Virus record (IMG/VR): IMGVR_UViG_3300008121_000093
Span: 1-32,381 of that record
DNA length: 32,381 nucleotides
Strand: one strand, 5' to 3'
DNA from: a virus
The stretch's first letter is position 1. Each line of letters begins with the position of its first letter. The notes under the pieces were generated by a model. That model did no database searches. It was not told the DNA's origin and worked only from the letters and a program-made list of their open reading frames with translations. Positions 13,980 through 21,855 of the stretch are shown here, one piece after another. A program made the position numbers and the translations under genes.

Positions 13980-14930
13980 TTAAAGGTCTGACCAATCTGC
14001 GTTTGACTTTGAATAACTAGTCACGCGTCCTGCGAAGAAATCTTGGTGTGTTTTTCCACTTGTTAAATGTCCAAACCATTCCATTTGTTTTAGTAAGTTA
14101 GGATCAATATCATTGAAAATACCATTATAACCTAATTCAACCATTTTTTCATTTGCTCTTGCTTTGATAAATGTTTTTAATTGAGGGATATTTAAACCTT
14201 CAATATTTCCCATTTCAAATGCTTTATCAATAAAATCAAATTCTAACTGAACTGATAATCGGCAAGCTTCTGCTACACCTGATCTCATTTCTGCTGTATT
14301 TAATTCAGGTTGTTCTTCTAATAATTTTCTAAATAACCAACATCCTGCTTTTGAATGTAATGATTCATCTCTAACACTCCATTCTACAATTTGACCAGTT
14401 CCTTTCATTAAATTTCTTAATTGAAAAGACATCAATATAGCAAATGAAGAGAATAAATTAACACCTTCAGTAAATGCTGAGAATATAGCTAATGATAATG
14501 CTTTTTCTTCAATATTATCACCAGGTACTTCAATTAAGCGATCAATTTTTGCTTTTGATGCTTCGTCTTCTAAAAATGCTTGGAAGTTATCTAATCCTAA
14601 TTCTTCATTTAATCGAGCATAAGCTTCAGCATGGATACTTTCAAAATCAGCAAACACACGAGCCATAGCTTGAATTTCTGGTTTTGGGAACCACATTGAT
14701 ACTTTAGTAGACCAATAATCATTAACGTGTACTTCTGTCTGAGCAAATGATTTTAAGATATTTCCTATCAAATTCTTTTCTGAATCAGATAATTTTAATT
14801 TCCAATCGTTTAGATCAGAAGCCAAAGGTACTTCATCAGCTAGCCAATGTACTCTATGTTGGTCTTTATAGAAGTTAAATGCTTCTTGATATTCAAATGG
14901 TTTGTAGAAAATACGTGGTTCAGTTATCAT
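13980..14930 (-). CDS. nrdB: ribonucleoside-diphosphate reductase, small subunit (class I)
   Basis: A 316-aa NrdB. Metal-ligand helices are visible: QTEVHVNDYW, FADFESIHAEAY (ExxH), FTEGVNLFSSFAIL and RDESLHSKAGCW (ExxH). This subunit holds the di-metal site and tyrosyl radical that starts each turnover in NrdA. It shares ATGA with the thioredoxin gene upstream (14927-14930), and nrdA follows 14 nt after, so thioredoxin, NrdB and NrdA form a reductase operon with its own electron donor. The ending SNADWSDL is typical of the tail that docks into NrdA. Confidence 0.96.
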   Translation of the reverse strand: MITEPRIFYKPFEYQEAFNFYKDQHRVHWLADEVPLASDLNDWKLKLSDSEKNLIGNILKSFAQTEVHVNDYWSTKVSMWFPKPEIQAMARVFADFESIHAEAYARLNEELGLDNFQAFLEDEASKAKIDRLIEVPGDNIEEKALSLAIFSAFTEGVNLFSSFAILMSFQLRNLMKGTGQIVEWSVRDESLHSKAGCWLFRKLLEEQPELNTAEMRSGVAEACRLSVQLEFDFIDKAFEMGNIEGLNIPQLKTFIKARANEKMVELGYNGIFNDIDPNLLKQMEWFGHLTSGKTHQDFFAGRVTSYSKSNADWSDL

Positions 14931-15187
14931 TTTAATGAATTTAATAAGTTAATTAATGTTGGTTTTGATTGCATACCCAAGGTACGCTTTACTTCTTGCC
15001 CATCAACTTCTATTACTAAAGTAGGAACTGAACGAATGTTATATTTTAGTGTTAAATCTGGGTTGTTGTCTACATCTATTGTTTCGAAATTAACATCTGT
15101 TAATTCTGATTGAACTTGCGCTACTAAAGGAGCAAGTTGCTTACATGGGCCGCACCAAGCAGCCGTGAACCTTTTTACCGTTACCAT
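14927..15187 (-). CDS. trxA: thioredoxin-like protein
   Basis: An 86-aa protein, short for thioredoxin (about 105 aa) but complete. The active site AAWCGPCKQLAPLV is at residues 9-22. NFETIDVDNNPDLTLKYNIRSVPT-type sequence follows with the cis-proline of SVPT, then TLGMQSKPTLINLL. It probably reduces the CVSCEG tail of NrdA. The gene is translationally coupled to nrdB by an ATGA overlap and has its own promoter-like motif upstream (15206-15239). Confidence 0.95.
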   Translation of the reverse strand: MVTVKRFTAAWCGPCKQLAPLVAQVQSELTDVNFETIDVDNNPDLTLKYNIRSVPTLVIEVDGQEVKRTLGMQSKPTLINLLNSLK

Positions 15188-15205
15188 AATTTTTATTGTT
15201 GTAGT

Positions 15206-15239
15206 TATAAATATAGTATATACTATTGGTTTTTGCTAA
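15206..15239 (-). promoter_or_regulatory. candidate promoter for the trx-nrdB-nrdA operon
   Basis: The minus strand has TTAGCAAAAA (15239-15230), 10 nt, then ATACTATATTTATA (15219-15206), ending 18 nt before the thioredoxin start. The same two elements occur before hsp20 with 7-nt spacing. A perfect 14-bp palindrome ATAGTATATACTAT (15213-15226) overlaps it and the helicase stop codon, and might be an operator. Function is inferred from recurrence and position. Confidence 0.45.
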
Positions 15240-16605
15240 GCTCAAAAAACTTCTGTTGAAGATAATCTCTGTCGTCATTATTAACGCTGCTATATGAATT
15301 TACAGGTTTAGAGTCATCTTCATCATCATCGTCTAATGGTGTTTCGTATATATCTATTTTTCCGTTTGATGTATCTATTTTGGAACCAAATGTTAATCCG
15401 TCAGCACCATATCTATTTTTCATGACGTGCCAACGTCCTGTTCCATTTACTTTATCTTTTCTTCCTCTAGCTAGAGATAAAATGATATCCCCAATCATAA
15501 TCTTTTCATATGAACCAGCTGCATTATCTCCCTCAATAATATTGCTTTTAGCAGCGCCTCTATTTGCTTGTGAAGGAGAAACAACTGGTATTCCTAATTC
15601 TTTAGCTAATGCTTTAGCTCCAACATAAACATCATCAATTTCTTCTTTACGTTCTCCATTTCTAGAGCGAGTTGAACTCTTAACATAATCAAGATAGTCA
15701 ATAATGATCAAATCTGGTTTAAAATCATGTTGCATTTCTAGTTGTTGGAGGTGAGCCTGAATTGTATCAAATGATGCTCTTTTAGGTGGGTATTCTTTAA
15801 TAACAACTTTACCTCTAACTTTACTAATAGTTTCTTCAACTTTAGCTCTATTTTTATCTAAAGCATCAACAGGAATACCTGTAAATACAGCATCATATCT
15901 TTTACCTACGTAACCTTCAGCTAATTCTAATGAATAATGTACTACATTAAATCCCATTGCTGCCGCATAAGCTCCCATATCAATAACAGCCCATGATTTA
16001 CCACCCCCAGGGTTACCAAATACTAGTACTAAGTCACCTTTACCCATTCCACCCTGTGTTAAATTATTAAACACAGGCCAAGGGAAAGGTACTGCATTTC
16101 TGTCATCTATTCTGTATCTAGATTCAATATCTTTATCATATTCATGACCAATATTTTTATCTTCACCTGCTTTTAAGGCATTATTCATTAGTGTTTTAAT
16201 ACTATCATAATCACCCATACCAAGCAAATCAACAGAGGTCATGATTGCTTTTTTTACTTGTTGGTTTTTACAAAAATTAGTAAACTCATTCTCTACCCAA
16301 TCTAAATCATTTGCTTGTGATTCCTTATACGCTTCTCTCAACCCTTCAGTAATAGCAATTTTTAAGACATCATTATCAATTTTCTTTACTTCAGTAGATA
16401 GTACCTCCATTGTTGGTACAGTATGATACTTAGAAAAATATGATTGGATTTCTTTAACAACCCATTGATTAGCTTGGTTTTCAAAATATTCTTTTTCTAA
16501 AGAATCAGATACATTTACTAAGAAATTTTTCTGTGTTAATAATGCTCCAATTACTTTTGTTTGAAACTGAGGTCCGTATGCTTGTAATTTTTGTAATGTT
16601 GTCAT
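15223..16605 (-). CDS. 41: replicative DNA helicase (gp41/DnaB-like)
   Basis: A 460-aa protein with the two-part layout of DnaB-type helicases: an N-terminal helical domain (about 1-150) and a RecA-fold motor. Walker A is GNPGGGKS (197-204), Walker B is DLIIIDYLDYV near residue 300, and a PSQANRGAAKS segment matches the helicase H4 region. It has an acidic stretch near the C-terminus (DDDDEDDSKP). This is the hexameric helicase that unwinds DNA ahead of the gp43-like polymerase. I see no separate primase (gp61) in the window. It sits between RNase H and thioredoxin in a packed replication block. Confidence 0.93.
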   Translation of the reverse strand: MTTLQKLQAYGPQFQTKVIGALLTQKNFLVNVSDSLEKEYFENQANQWVVKEIQSYFSKYHTVPTMEVLSTEVKKIDNDVLKIAITEGLREAYKESQANDLDWVENEFTNFCKNQQVKKAIMTSVDLLGMGDYDSIKTLMNNALKAGEDKNIGHEYDKDIESRYRIDDRNAVPFPWPVFNNLTQGGMGKGDLVLVFGNPGGGKSWAVIDMGAYAAAMGFNVVHYSLELAEGYVGKRYDAVFTGIPVDALDKNRAKVEETISKVRGKVVIKEYPPKRASFDTIQAHLQQLEMQHDFKPDLIIIDYLDYVKSSTRSRNGERKEEIDDVYVGAKALAKELGIPVVSPSQANRGAAKSNIIEGDNAAGSYEKIMIGDIILSLARGRKDKVNGTGRWHVMKNRYGADGLTFGSKIDTSNGKIDIYETPLDDDDEDDSKPVNSYSSVNNDDRDYLQQKFFELSKNQ

Positions 16606-16617
16606 AACTTTTTAAAT

Positions 16618-17646
16618 TTAATTAAGAGAATTTATATAACCAAAAACTTCTGTAAGCCAATTATCTACGTTTGGTATGGATTCTCCCAATTTATCATTTA
16701 CGTATATTTGGTGAAATAGATACTTATTTAATTCATATGAATCGTTAAAAGCATCTTTTACCAATTGTTTATTTTCAGGTGATAAGAAACTTCCATCTAA
16801 AGACATTAATTTTCTATTAATTTCTAGTTGATGTCTTCTTTCCACTACTGATAAGTATAATTTATTTTCATCTATTTTATTAGCAGATGACTCAATAATA
16901 TCACTTAATTCAATTTTATTCTCACTAATTAATTCAGGAAATAATTTAAGTAATTTAACAGGTCCTAAACCTGTAACCCCAGGAATATTATCAGATTGAT
17001 CACCCATCAATATTTTATAGTTAAGAAAATTATAACTACTAACACCGAATTCTTCTAATACATCTTTTGGTTTGTATACTTTCTTTTTAACGGGGGAGTA
17101 TACTTGTACTTTATCTGAGATTAATTGTAAGAAATCTTTGTCCGCAGACATGATTGTTACGCTTGTTGTCTCATTATACGCCTGGAATTTATTTGATAAA
17201 TAACCAATAATATCATCTGCTTCTAAACCATCTATACCAATAACAGTAACTGGAAGGCATTTAAGATATTGAATTAATCTTGCCATCTGGTTGTTTATAC
17301 TCTCTGTTTCTTCTTCTTTTGAAGAAAAAATAGAATAATTTGTCATGCGGTTAACATGACGATTTGCTTTATACTCAGGGTATAAGTTTCTTCTAGCACT
17401 CGAACCACCAACACCATCAAATACAATTACAACTTTAGTTGGATTAAGCATTTTAATTGCATAACCAATTGATTTTAAAAATCCAGTTAGACCACCAATG
17501 TGGTGGCCATTTGGATTAATATGATTAATCATAGTAAACGACCTCAAGAATGTATTGAGGCCGTCTATGATTAAAATTGAGTCTAATTGTGTCCTAGTGT
17601 CTGGTTGAATACTTGAGATTAGATCAAAGTATTTATTCTTGGACAT
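16618..17646 (-). CDS. rnh: RNase H / 5'-3' flap exonuclease (T4 Rnh-like)
   Basis: A 342-aa nuclease of the FEN/5'-3' exonuclease family. Acidic metal-binding motifs appear in order: ILIIDGLNTFLRSF, VVIVFDGVGGSSARR, GIDGLEADDIIGYL, SADKDFLQL and MGDQSDNIPGVTGLG. The last part leads into the helix-hairpin-helix (GLGPVKLLKLFPE) that holds DNA. The enzyme removes RNA primers from lagging-strand fragments. Its start overlaps the uvsX stop by 14 nt, and the helicase gene follows 12 nt after its stop. Confidence 0.94.
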   Translation of the reverse strand: MSKNKYFDLISSIQPDTRTQLDSILIIDGLNTFLRSFTMINHINPNGHHIGGLTGFLKSIGYAIKMLNPTKVVIVFDGVGGSSARRNLYPEYKANRHVNRMTNYSIFSSKEEETESINNQMARLIQYLKCLPVTVIGIDGLEADDIIGYLSNKFQAYNETTSVTIMSADKDFLQLISDKVQVYSPVKKKVYKPKDVLEEFGVSSYNFLNYKILMGDQSDNIPGVTGLGPVKLLKLFPELISENKIELSDIIESSANKIDENKLYLSVVERRHQLEINRKLMSLDGSFLSPENKQLVKDAFNDSYELNKYLFHQIYVNDKLGESIPNVDNWLTEVFGYINSLN

Positions 17647-18724
17647 CTACTAAGTTTATTTCTTTAAAGTTTTCTTCCATTTCATCTTCCTCAACGATAT
17701 CAAAATCAGCTGATCCTAGAATTTGTAGCCACTCATGTGAGTGATCTTTTTTATAGGTATCAATTGCTTTTTTATCATCAGGGATGAAACCATGAACTGT
17801 CATTGTAACAGTACCCTTTGTTTGTACACCTGTAACGTGATTTTTATCAGCAGATATCTTAGTACGTTTAGCAAATTCAACGTCTTTACCATCTTTAGTT
17901 GCTTTAATTTTGCTAGTACCACTGTTTGATACGTTACCAAAAGTAATTACAAAAGATGAATCGAAGAACATTGTATCACCACCTTTATTTTTCAACTTAG
18001 GTTGTTCCATAGGTGAATTTGGTTTTGCAACCCACACCTTATTAACTGCTACAAATGTATTTGTATACGGTTGATTTTCTTTACGAGATAAGATAATCTT
18101 TTGGTTGATAAAGTTACCAAATGTTTGAGACATTGCTCCAGCATTCCACTCATTGTTATTTTTATTTGATTCAACAGATAATCTACAAGGAATTGATCCT
18201 ACTGAGTCCCATAGGAATAGTAGATCAAATGGTAATTTTCCTGCTGCTTGTTCACTTAACAAATCAGCTACGAAAGCACCTACATCTTCAATTGTGTTTA
18301 ATGAACCTCTATCTACATAAAGGAAAAAACCTTTATAATCAATAACTTCACCTGTTTCAGGATCAGCTACAGATGTTAGTTCAAAACCCATTTGTACAGC
18401 ATGTTCCCAATTCCATTTCATCTCGGTGATGATAAAAACTGGCAGCACACCCATTTTTTGTGCAGATACTGCTGCTTCCAACATTGCTGTTGTTTTACCT
18501 GTATCTGAATGGCCACGTAACAAGGTTATATGGCCCATAGGAATACCAGGAATAGACAATACATCTTGGAATGCTTTTGAAAGTGGAATCCACCTTTGTG
18601 GTTTAAATTTAACAGATTGATCTAAGAATTTAGATTTCTTAAATGCATCAATGTTAAATGATTTCTTTAACGATTCGGATACAACCGTCGTTAAACTGTC
18701 TTTACTTTTAGCCATTTTAGCCAT
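17633..18724 (-). CDS. uvsX: UvsX/RecA-like recombinase
   Basis: A 363-aa RecA-family protein, close to T4 UvsX (391 aa). GHITLLRGHSDTGKTTAML holds Walker A at residues 71-78, and DLLFLWDSVGSIPC is Walker B. A SQTFGNFINQKI segment and FVAVNKVWV strand match the core, and the acidic end includes EEDEMEE. UvsX pairs single-stranded DNA with a homologous duplex for repair and recombination-driven replication. It lies 6 nt after the gp32-like gene, as expected of partners. Two in-frame ATGs (18724 and 18715) are both possible starts. Confidence 0.94.
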   Translation of the reverse strand: MAKMAKSKDSLTTVVSESLKKSFNIDAFKKSKFLDQSVKFKPQRWIPLSKAFQDVLSIPGIPMGHITLLRGHSDTGKTTAMLEAAVSAQKMGVLPVFIITEMKWNWEHAVQMGFELTSVADPETGEVIDYKGFFLYVDRGSLNTIEDVGAFVADLLSEQAAGKLPFDLLFLWDSVGSIPCRLSVESNKNNNEWNAGAMSQTFGNFINQKIILSRKENQPYTNTFVAVNKVWVAKPNSPMEQPKLKNKGGDTMFFDSSFVITFGNVSNSGTSKIKATKDGKDVEFAKRTKISADKNHVTGVQTKGTVTMTVHGFIPDDKKAIDTYKKDHSHEWLQILGSADFDIVEEDEMEENFKEINLVDVQE

Positions 18725-18730
18725 TATTTA

Positions 18731-19549
18731 TTAATCATTAAATAGTGAATCAAACTTATCAGTTGCTGTTGCTCTTGGTTTTACATCCAAAGAGTAAGGT
18801 TGAATTGGAGAATTGAGTTCTTTTAAGAAATCATCTTCCTCATCTACAATTGATGTTGGAGTTGCTTCCGAAGTTGATTCATCTTCAGGAGATAACCACT
18901 TTTGCAATACATCCTTCAATGCATCATAAGTGTACTTGCGATTAATAGCTAAGATGTCAGGTTGTTCATCTAATGATTTAGTTACAAGTGCAGCATCATC
19001 AGAAATTGGGGTGGATTTTGGTTTTGGTCTTAAAGTACATTTAATACCCTTTCTACCAGCAATTACATCTTCAATTGCTTCAACTGTAAAATCACGACCA
19101 TCTGTAATGTCTGTAAAATCACCGTAATCTTCATCACTAGCGATACCCATTAATTGGTCATTAACTAATTTACCAACTTCCCATAGACGTACACCTTGAC
19201 TCTCTTCACCGCGAACGATTACTGGAGCAAAATAGCGTGTTTTAGGAGAAATTTTGTTGGCTAGAGTCCAATCATCTTTATCAGATGATTTACGTAGTTT
19301 CTTAGCAAAATCTGTGATTGGGTCTTCTTCACCCCAGTTACTTAGTGCTAAGATTGGTCCTTTTGAAAAACCATAGTGCATTTGAACTTCGCGCAATGGC
19401 CACTCTTTTCTAAAAGTGTTTGGGACGATTCTGATCTGGTGTTTACCTGCTTTTGGTTTCCAGAAAATTTTAGTGTAGTCGATTTTTTCACGACCTGCGC
19501 CTTTGTTGGCGTTCGCTTCAAGCTTTTGCTTGACAAAACTTAAATCCAT
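18731..19549 (-). CDS. 32: single-stranded DNA-binding protein (gp32-like)
   Basis: A 272-aa protein resembling T4 gp32 (301 aa). The N-terminal basic part (VKQKLEANANKGAGREK) is followed by FWKPKAGKHQIRIVPN, a hallmark of T4-like gp32, and HYGFSKGPILALSNWGEEDP. The C-terminal third is acidic (IVDEEDDFLKEL and others) as in proteins that recruit replication partners by an acidic tail. The cysteine-histidine zinc site of T4 gp32 is absent: only one cysteine is visible. The protein coats single-stranded DNA and organises UvsX, polymerase and helicase action. Confidence 0.9.
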   Translation of the reverse strand: MDLSFVKQKLEANANKGAGREKIDYTKIFWKPKAGKHQIRIVPNTFRKEWPLREVQMHYGFSKGPILALSNWGEEDPITDFAKKLRKSSDKDDWTLANKISPKTRYFAPVIVRGEESQGVRLWEVGKLVNDQLMGIASDEDYGDFTDITDGRDFTVEAIEDVIAGRKGIKCTLRPKPKSTPISDDAALVTKSLDEQPDILAINRKYTYDALKDVLQKWLSPEDESTSEATPTSIVDEEDDFLKELNSPIQPYSLDVKPRATATDKFDSLFND

Positions 19550-19628
19550 ATTGTTTTTGTTTTAATTGTAAGTCGTTCTATGAACGGAATATATTGTGAA
19601 TCTATGATTCTAAATTTGGCCCTCCAAA

Positions 19629-20045
19629 CTATTTGTTGAAGTCTATTATCTTATGGATTGATGTATCTAATCGACGTAGGTCAGGACCATCAGTTAATAA
19701 AATACAATTTTTATAGTCATTCCAATTTACGATGAAATTTTTGTCCATCACACCATTATTTAAAGTTCTTATTAAAGTATTAAGAGCATTAATAGTGTAC
19801 AATGTATTTGATTCTTTTTTACGATGTAACAGGATAGTATTGGCCATCGGCGCATCTTGTACGTTGCCCGAGTCAATATTATAAGTACACATCAGTTCTT
19901 CGCTTTGTGGAGATTCAAGAATGAATATTTTATTAAAGAGAATAGCGTAGCGACGATTGATTGTGTTAACTGTATTTTCCAAATCCAATGGAGTTGTAAA
20001 TGTACAGAATAATTTATTCAAGTCTAATTCGTTTAGTTGTTCCAT
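19629..20045 (-). CDS. 138-aa protein of unknown function in the replication block
   Basis: A 138-aa soluble protein between gp32-like and polymerase-like genes. It begins MEQLNELDLNKLFCTFTTPL and has a LNTLIRTLNNGVMDKNFIVN helix-strand and CILLTDGPDLRRLDTSIHKI end. In T4, genes 59 (helicase loader) and 33 (late transcription factor) lie next to gene 32, so a similar replication or transcription role is conceivable, but I see no sequence match to either. A TATAAATA-like palindromic AT stretch lies just before its start. Function unassigned. Confidence 0.7.
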   Translation of the reverse strand: MEQLNELDLNKLFCTFTTPLDLENTVNTINRRYAILFNKIFILESPQSEELMCTYNIDSGNVQDAPMANTILLHRKKESNTLYTINALNTLIRTLNNGVMDKNFIVNWNDYKNCILLTDGPDLRRLDTSIHKIIDFNK

Positions 20046-20054
20046 GATAAATAT

Positions 20055-21344
20055 TTATATTTTTTCCAAACCGTGATACGATTGGCCTTGTTTAATGGTT
20101 ACTGGATATTTTAATGTATTTATTATATCCGAAATTAATTTTTTATCTTCTTCACTATAATCAAATAAGAAAGCATCATAAGTATACAATACTAATTTTG
20201 TTTTCCTATCTTCTAATTTACTTAATACTAATCTTAGTAATTCAACATTGGTTGATGTTTCTTTACTTTGAATTTTATAATTAAATAACTTTGATCGAGT
20301 CATATCAGCGTCAAACATAAATATTTTATTATCTGTCACTAAATGCTTTCCATATTGGTACGTATCCCACATACCATCTATAAACATATCTACTTCTTTA
20401 AAGAAGGGTTTGTTTTTATATTCAGCCCAAACACCACCATATAATTGTTTGAATGTTAATTCTTTAGCTTCTTGTTGTGTTACACCTAATATTTCACCCA
20501 GATATTCATATGTGTTTCTATTTTTAGGAAACTCAAATCCAACTAATTCACCAATTAGTCGTGGGTGGTAACCCTGGAAATCAATTTCAATAAATTTGTC
20601 ATTTTCAGATTTAAAACACATACGTTCACCATCATCTTTATTTAATGCTGCGAAATTAATGCTATTAAATGTGTTAGATGGGCGTGAAGTTGTGGTATAT
20701 AAATTGTATTGAGTGTATACTCTACTGCGATTTAAACTAAATTGTGGGTTTGTTAACTTCCCATTGTAGTAGTCAATGAAGCAGTTTTTATCGACCATTA
20801 TGCCGTTTTTTTCAATATGGTAAAATACATCTACCGTGAAAAAATTTTGAAAGCTAAATGCCTCGTTAGCTAGTGAATATTGCTTAATAATAGGTAATGC
20901 AATGTCGAATATAGCCTCACACATTTCATAATGTTTGCTAATTGGTATTAGGCAGTTAACATTAGATAATGAATAGTGTTTACTATAGTAAAAATTAATA
21001 CAAGTATTGTCTAATGATTTAACATCAATAGGTTCAATAAAGTTTACATCATATAATTTATCAGACAGTGGATATAAGTAATGTAATGCTTTTTTCTTAT
21101 CCAATGTCCATAACTTATCTGTGTTATTTAATAACCAATCAGTTAGTTCTGGTTTGTCTATACCGAATGATTCATTGTGATTTAGACAAAATATGTATCC
21201 CTTTTTATCTTTAAGTGGTCTGAGGTATATTAAACTTAACTCAGTAAGAGATGGATGGAAATTGTCATTGAACGGGATGAACCGAATGAAGCAATCTCCA
21301 AATGCGCGAGGCAGTTGAGATGATTTTTCAATAATATAAAACAT
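20055..21344 (-). CDS. compact family A DNA polymerase-like protein with degenerate motifs
   Basis: A 429-aa protein whose second half follows family A (Pol I) polymerases: VFYHIEKNGIMVD (173-185), YNLYTTTSRPSNTFNSINFAAL (213-234, the TTTGRxSSxxxNLQN region), motif A EIDFQGYHPRL (253-263, Asp255), the O-helix EAKELTFKQLYGG (292-304), NYKIQSKETSTNVE (355-368, the IQGxxAD region) and motif C YTYDAFLFD (387-395, Asp390). The two metal-binding aspartates remain, but the motif A glutamate is His, and HDE is YDA. The N-terminal 120 residues (LDKKKALHYLYP) may be a remnant of an exonuclease domain. A second polymerase beside gp43 is unusual; it may be a repair or gap-filling enzyme, or non-catalytic. 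Confidence 0.75.
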   Translation of the reverse strand: MFYIIEKSSQLPRAFGDCFIRFIPFNDNFHPSLTELSLIYLRPLKDKKGYIFCLNHNESFGIDKPELTDWLLNNTDKLWTLDKKKALHYLYPLSDKLYDVNFIEPIDVKSLDNTCINFYYSKHYSLSNVNCLIPISKHYEMCEAIFDIALPIIKQYSLANEAFSFQNFFTVDVFYHIEKNGIMVDKNCFIDYYNGKLTNPQFSLNRSRVYTQYNLYTTTSRPSNTFNSINFAALNKDDGERMCFKSENDKFIEIDFQGYHPRLIGELVGFEFPKNRNTYEYLGEILGVTQQEAKELTFKQLYGGVWAEYKNKPFFKEVDMFIDGMWDTYQYGKHLVTDNKIFMFDADMTRSKLFNYKIQSKETSTNVELLRLVLSKLEDRKTKLVLYTYDAFLFDYSEEDKKLISDIINTLKYPVTIKQGQSYHGLEKI

Positions 21345-21387
21345 AACCTTTTTTTTGTAGACTTAAATATAATATAAAAACTCTGAC

Positions 21388-21855
21388 TTACAAAAGTTCA
21401 TCTTGAAGATAAAGTTTTATTCCAGACATTTTCTTATCTGCTTGTTCCACTTCGTCTATATCAAAATAACCACCAGCTACATGGCCTTGTGAATATATAG
21501 TAAAGGTTAATGCTGTTGTTTGATATAGAGGATTATTTTTAACCTTATTATATGTAGTAACATCTATTTCTTTTAAATAAATAGGAACCGTGTGGATGTA
21601 TTTAATAAAGTATCGTAGTATGCTGTCTTTTTGATAATCATCTTTAGTAGAGGTAAATACATATCCTTTAATATTATTATCTTTAACTAAACTAGACGCT
21701 AATATTAATGGTTTGGCCAACCCTGTATATACTTTCCCAGGATATGCTTTACCCTTTACTTCACAGTAATATCCTACATAGGGATTATAATTAGAATCTA
21801 AATATTTTTCCCCTATTGTATAATTTACTTTTGCTATATTTTTAGGTGCTCTCAT
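21388..21855 (-). CDS. 155-aa protein, probable virion-associated
   Basis: A 155-aa soluble, beta-rich protein. It starts with NYTIGEKYLDSNYNPYVGYY and KGKAYPGKVYTG, a pattern I associate with proteins encoded beside tail genes of uncultured phages, and ends with GGYFDIDEVEQADKKMSGIK. It overlaps the stop of the 1165-aa hub gene by TAATG, so it belongs to the tail transcript. No enzyme motif. It may be a small baseplate or tail protein; this is inferred from position only. Confidence 0.65.
   Translation of the reverse strand: MRAPKNIAKVNYTIGEKYLDSNYNPYVGYYCEVKGKAYPGKVYTGLAKPLILASSLVKDNNIKGYVFTSTKDDYQKDSILRYFIKYIHTVPIYLKEIDVTTYNKVKNNPLYQTTALTFTIYSQGHVAGGYFDIDEVEQADKKMSGIKLYLQDELL

Noticed and set aside
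13966-13995. Longer NrdA start adding MVRPLKLNYK.
   Set aside because: It would overlap the nrdB stop by 16 nt, and MSIQVD at 13965 is a clean start with A/T-rich leader.
19570-19590. Small CGTTC-TAT-GAACG hairpin before the gp32-like gene.
   Set aside because: A 5-bp stem with a 3-nt loop and no T-run is too weak to call a terminator or operator.
20052-20059. TATAAATA on the minus strand just before the 138-aa gene, a match to the T4 late promoter.
   Set aside because: It lies only a few bases before the start codon, inside a symmetric AT stretch, leaving almost no leader; the orientation also differs from the recurrent motif elsewhere.
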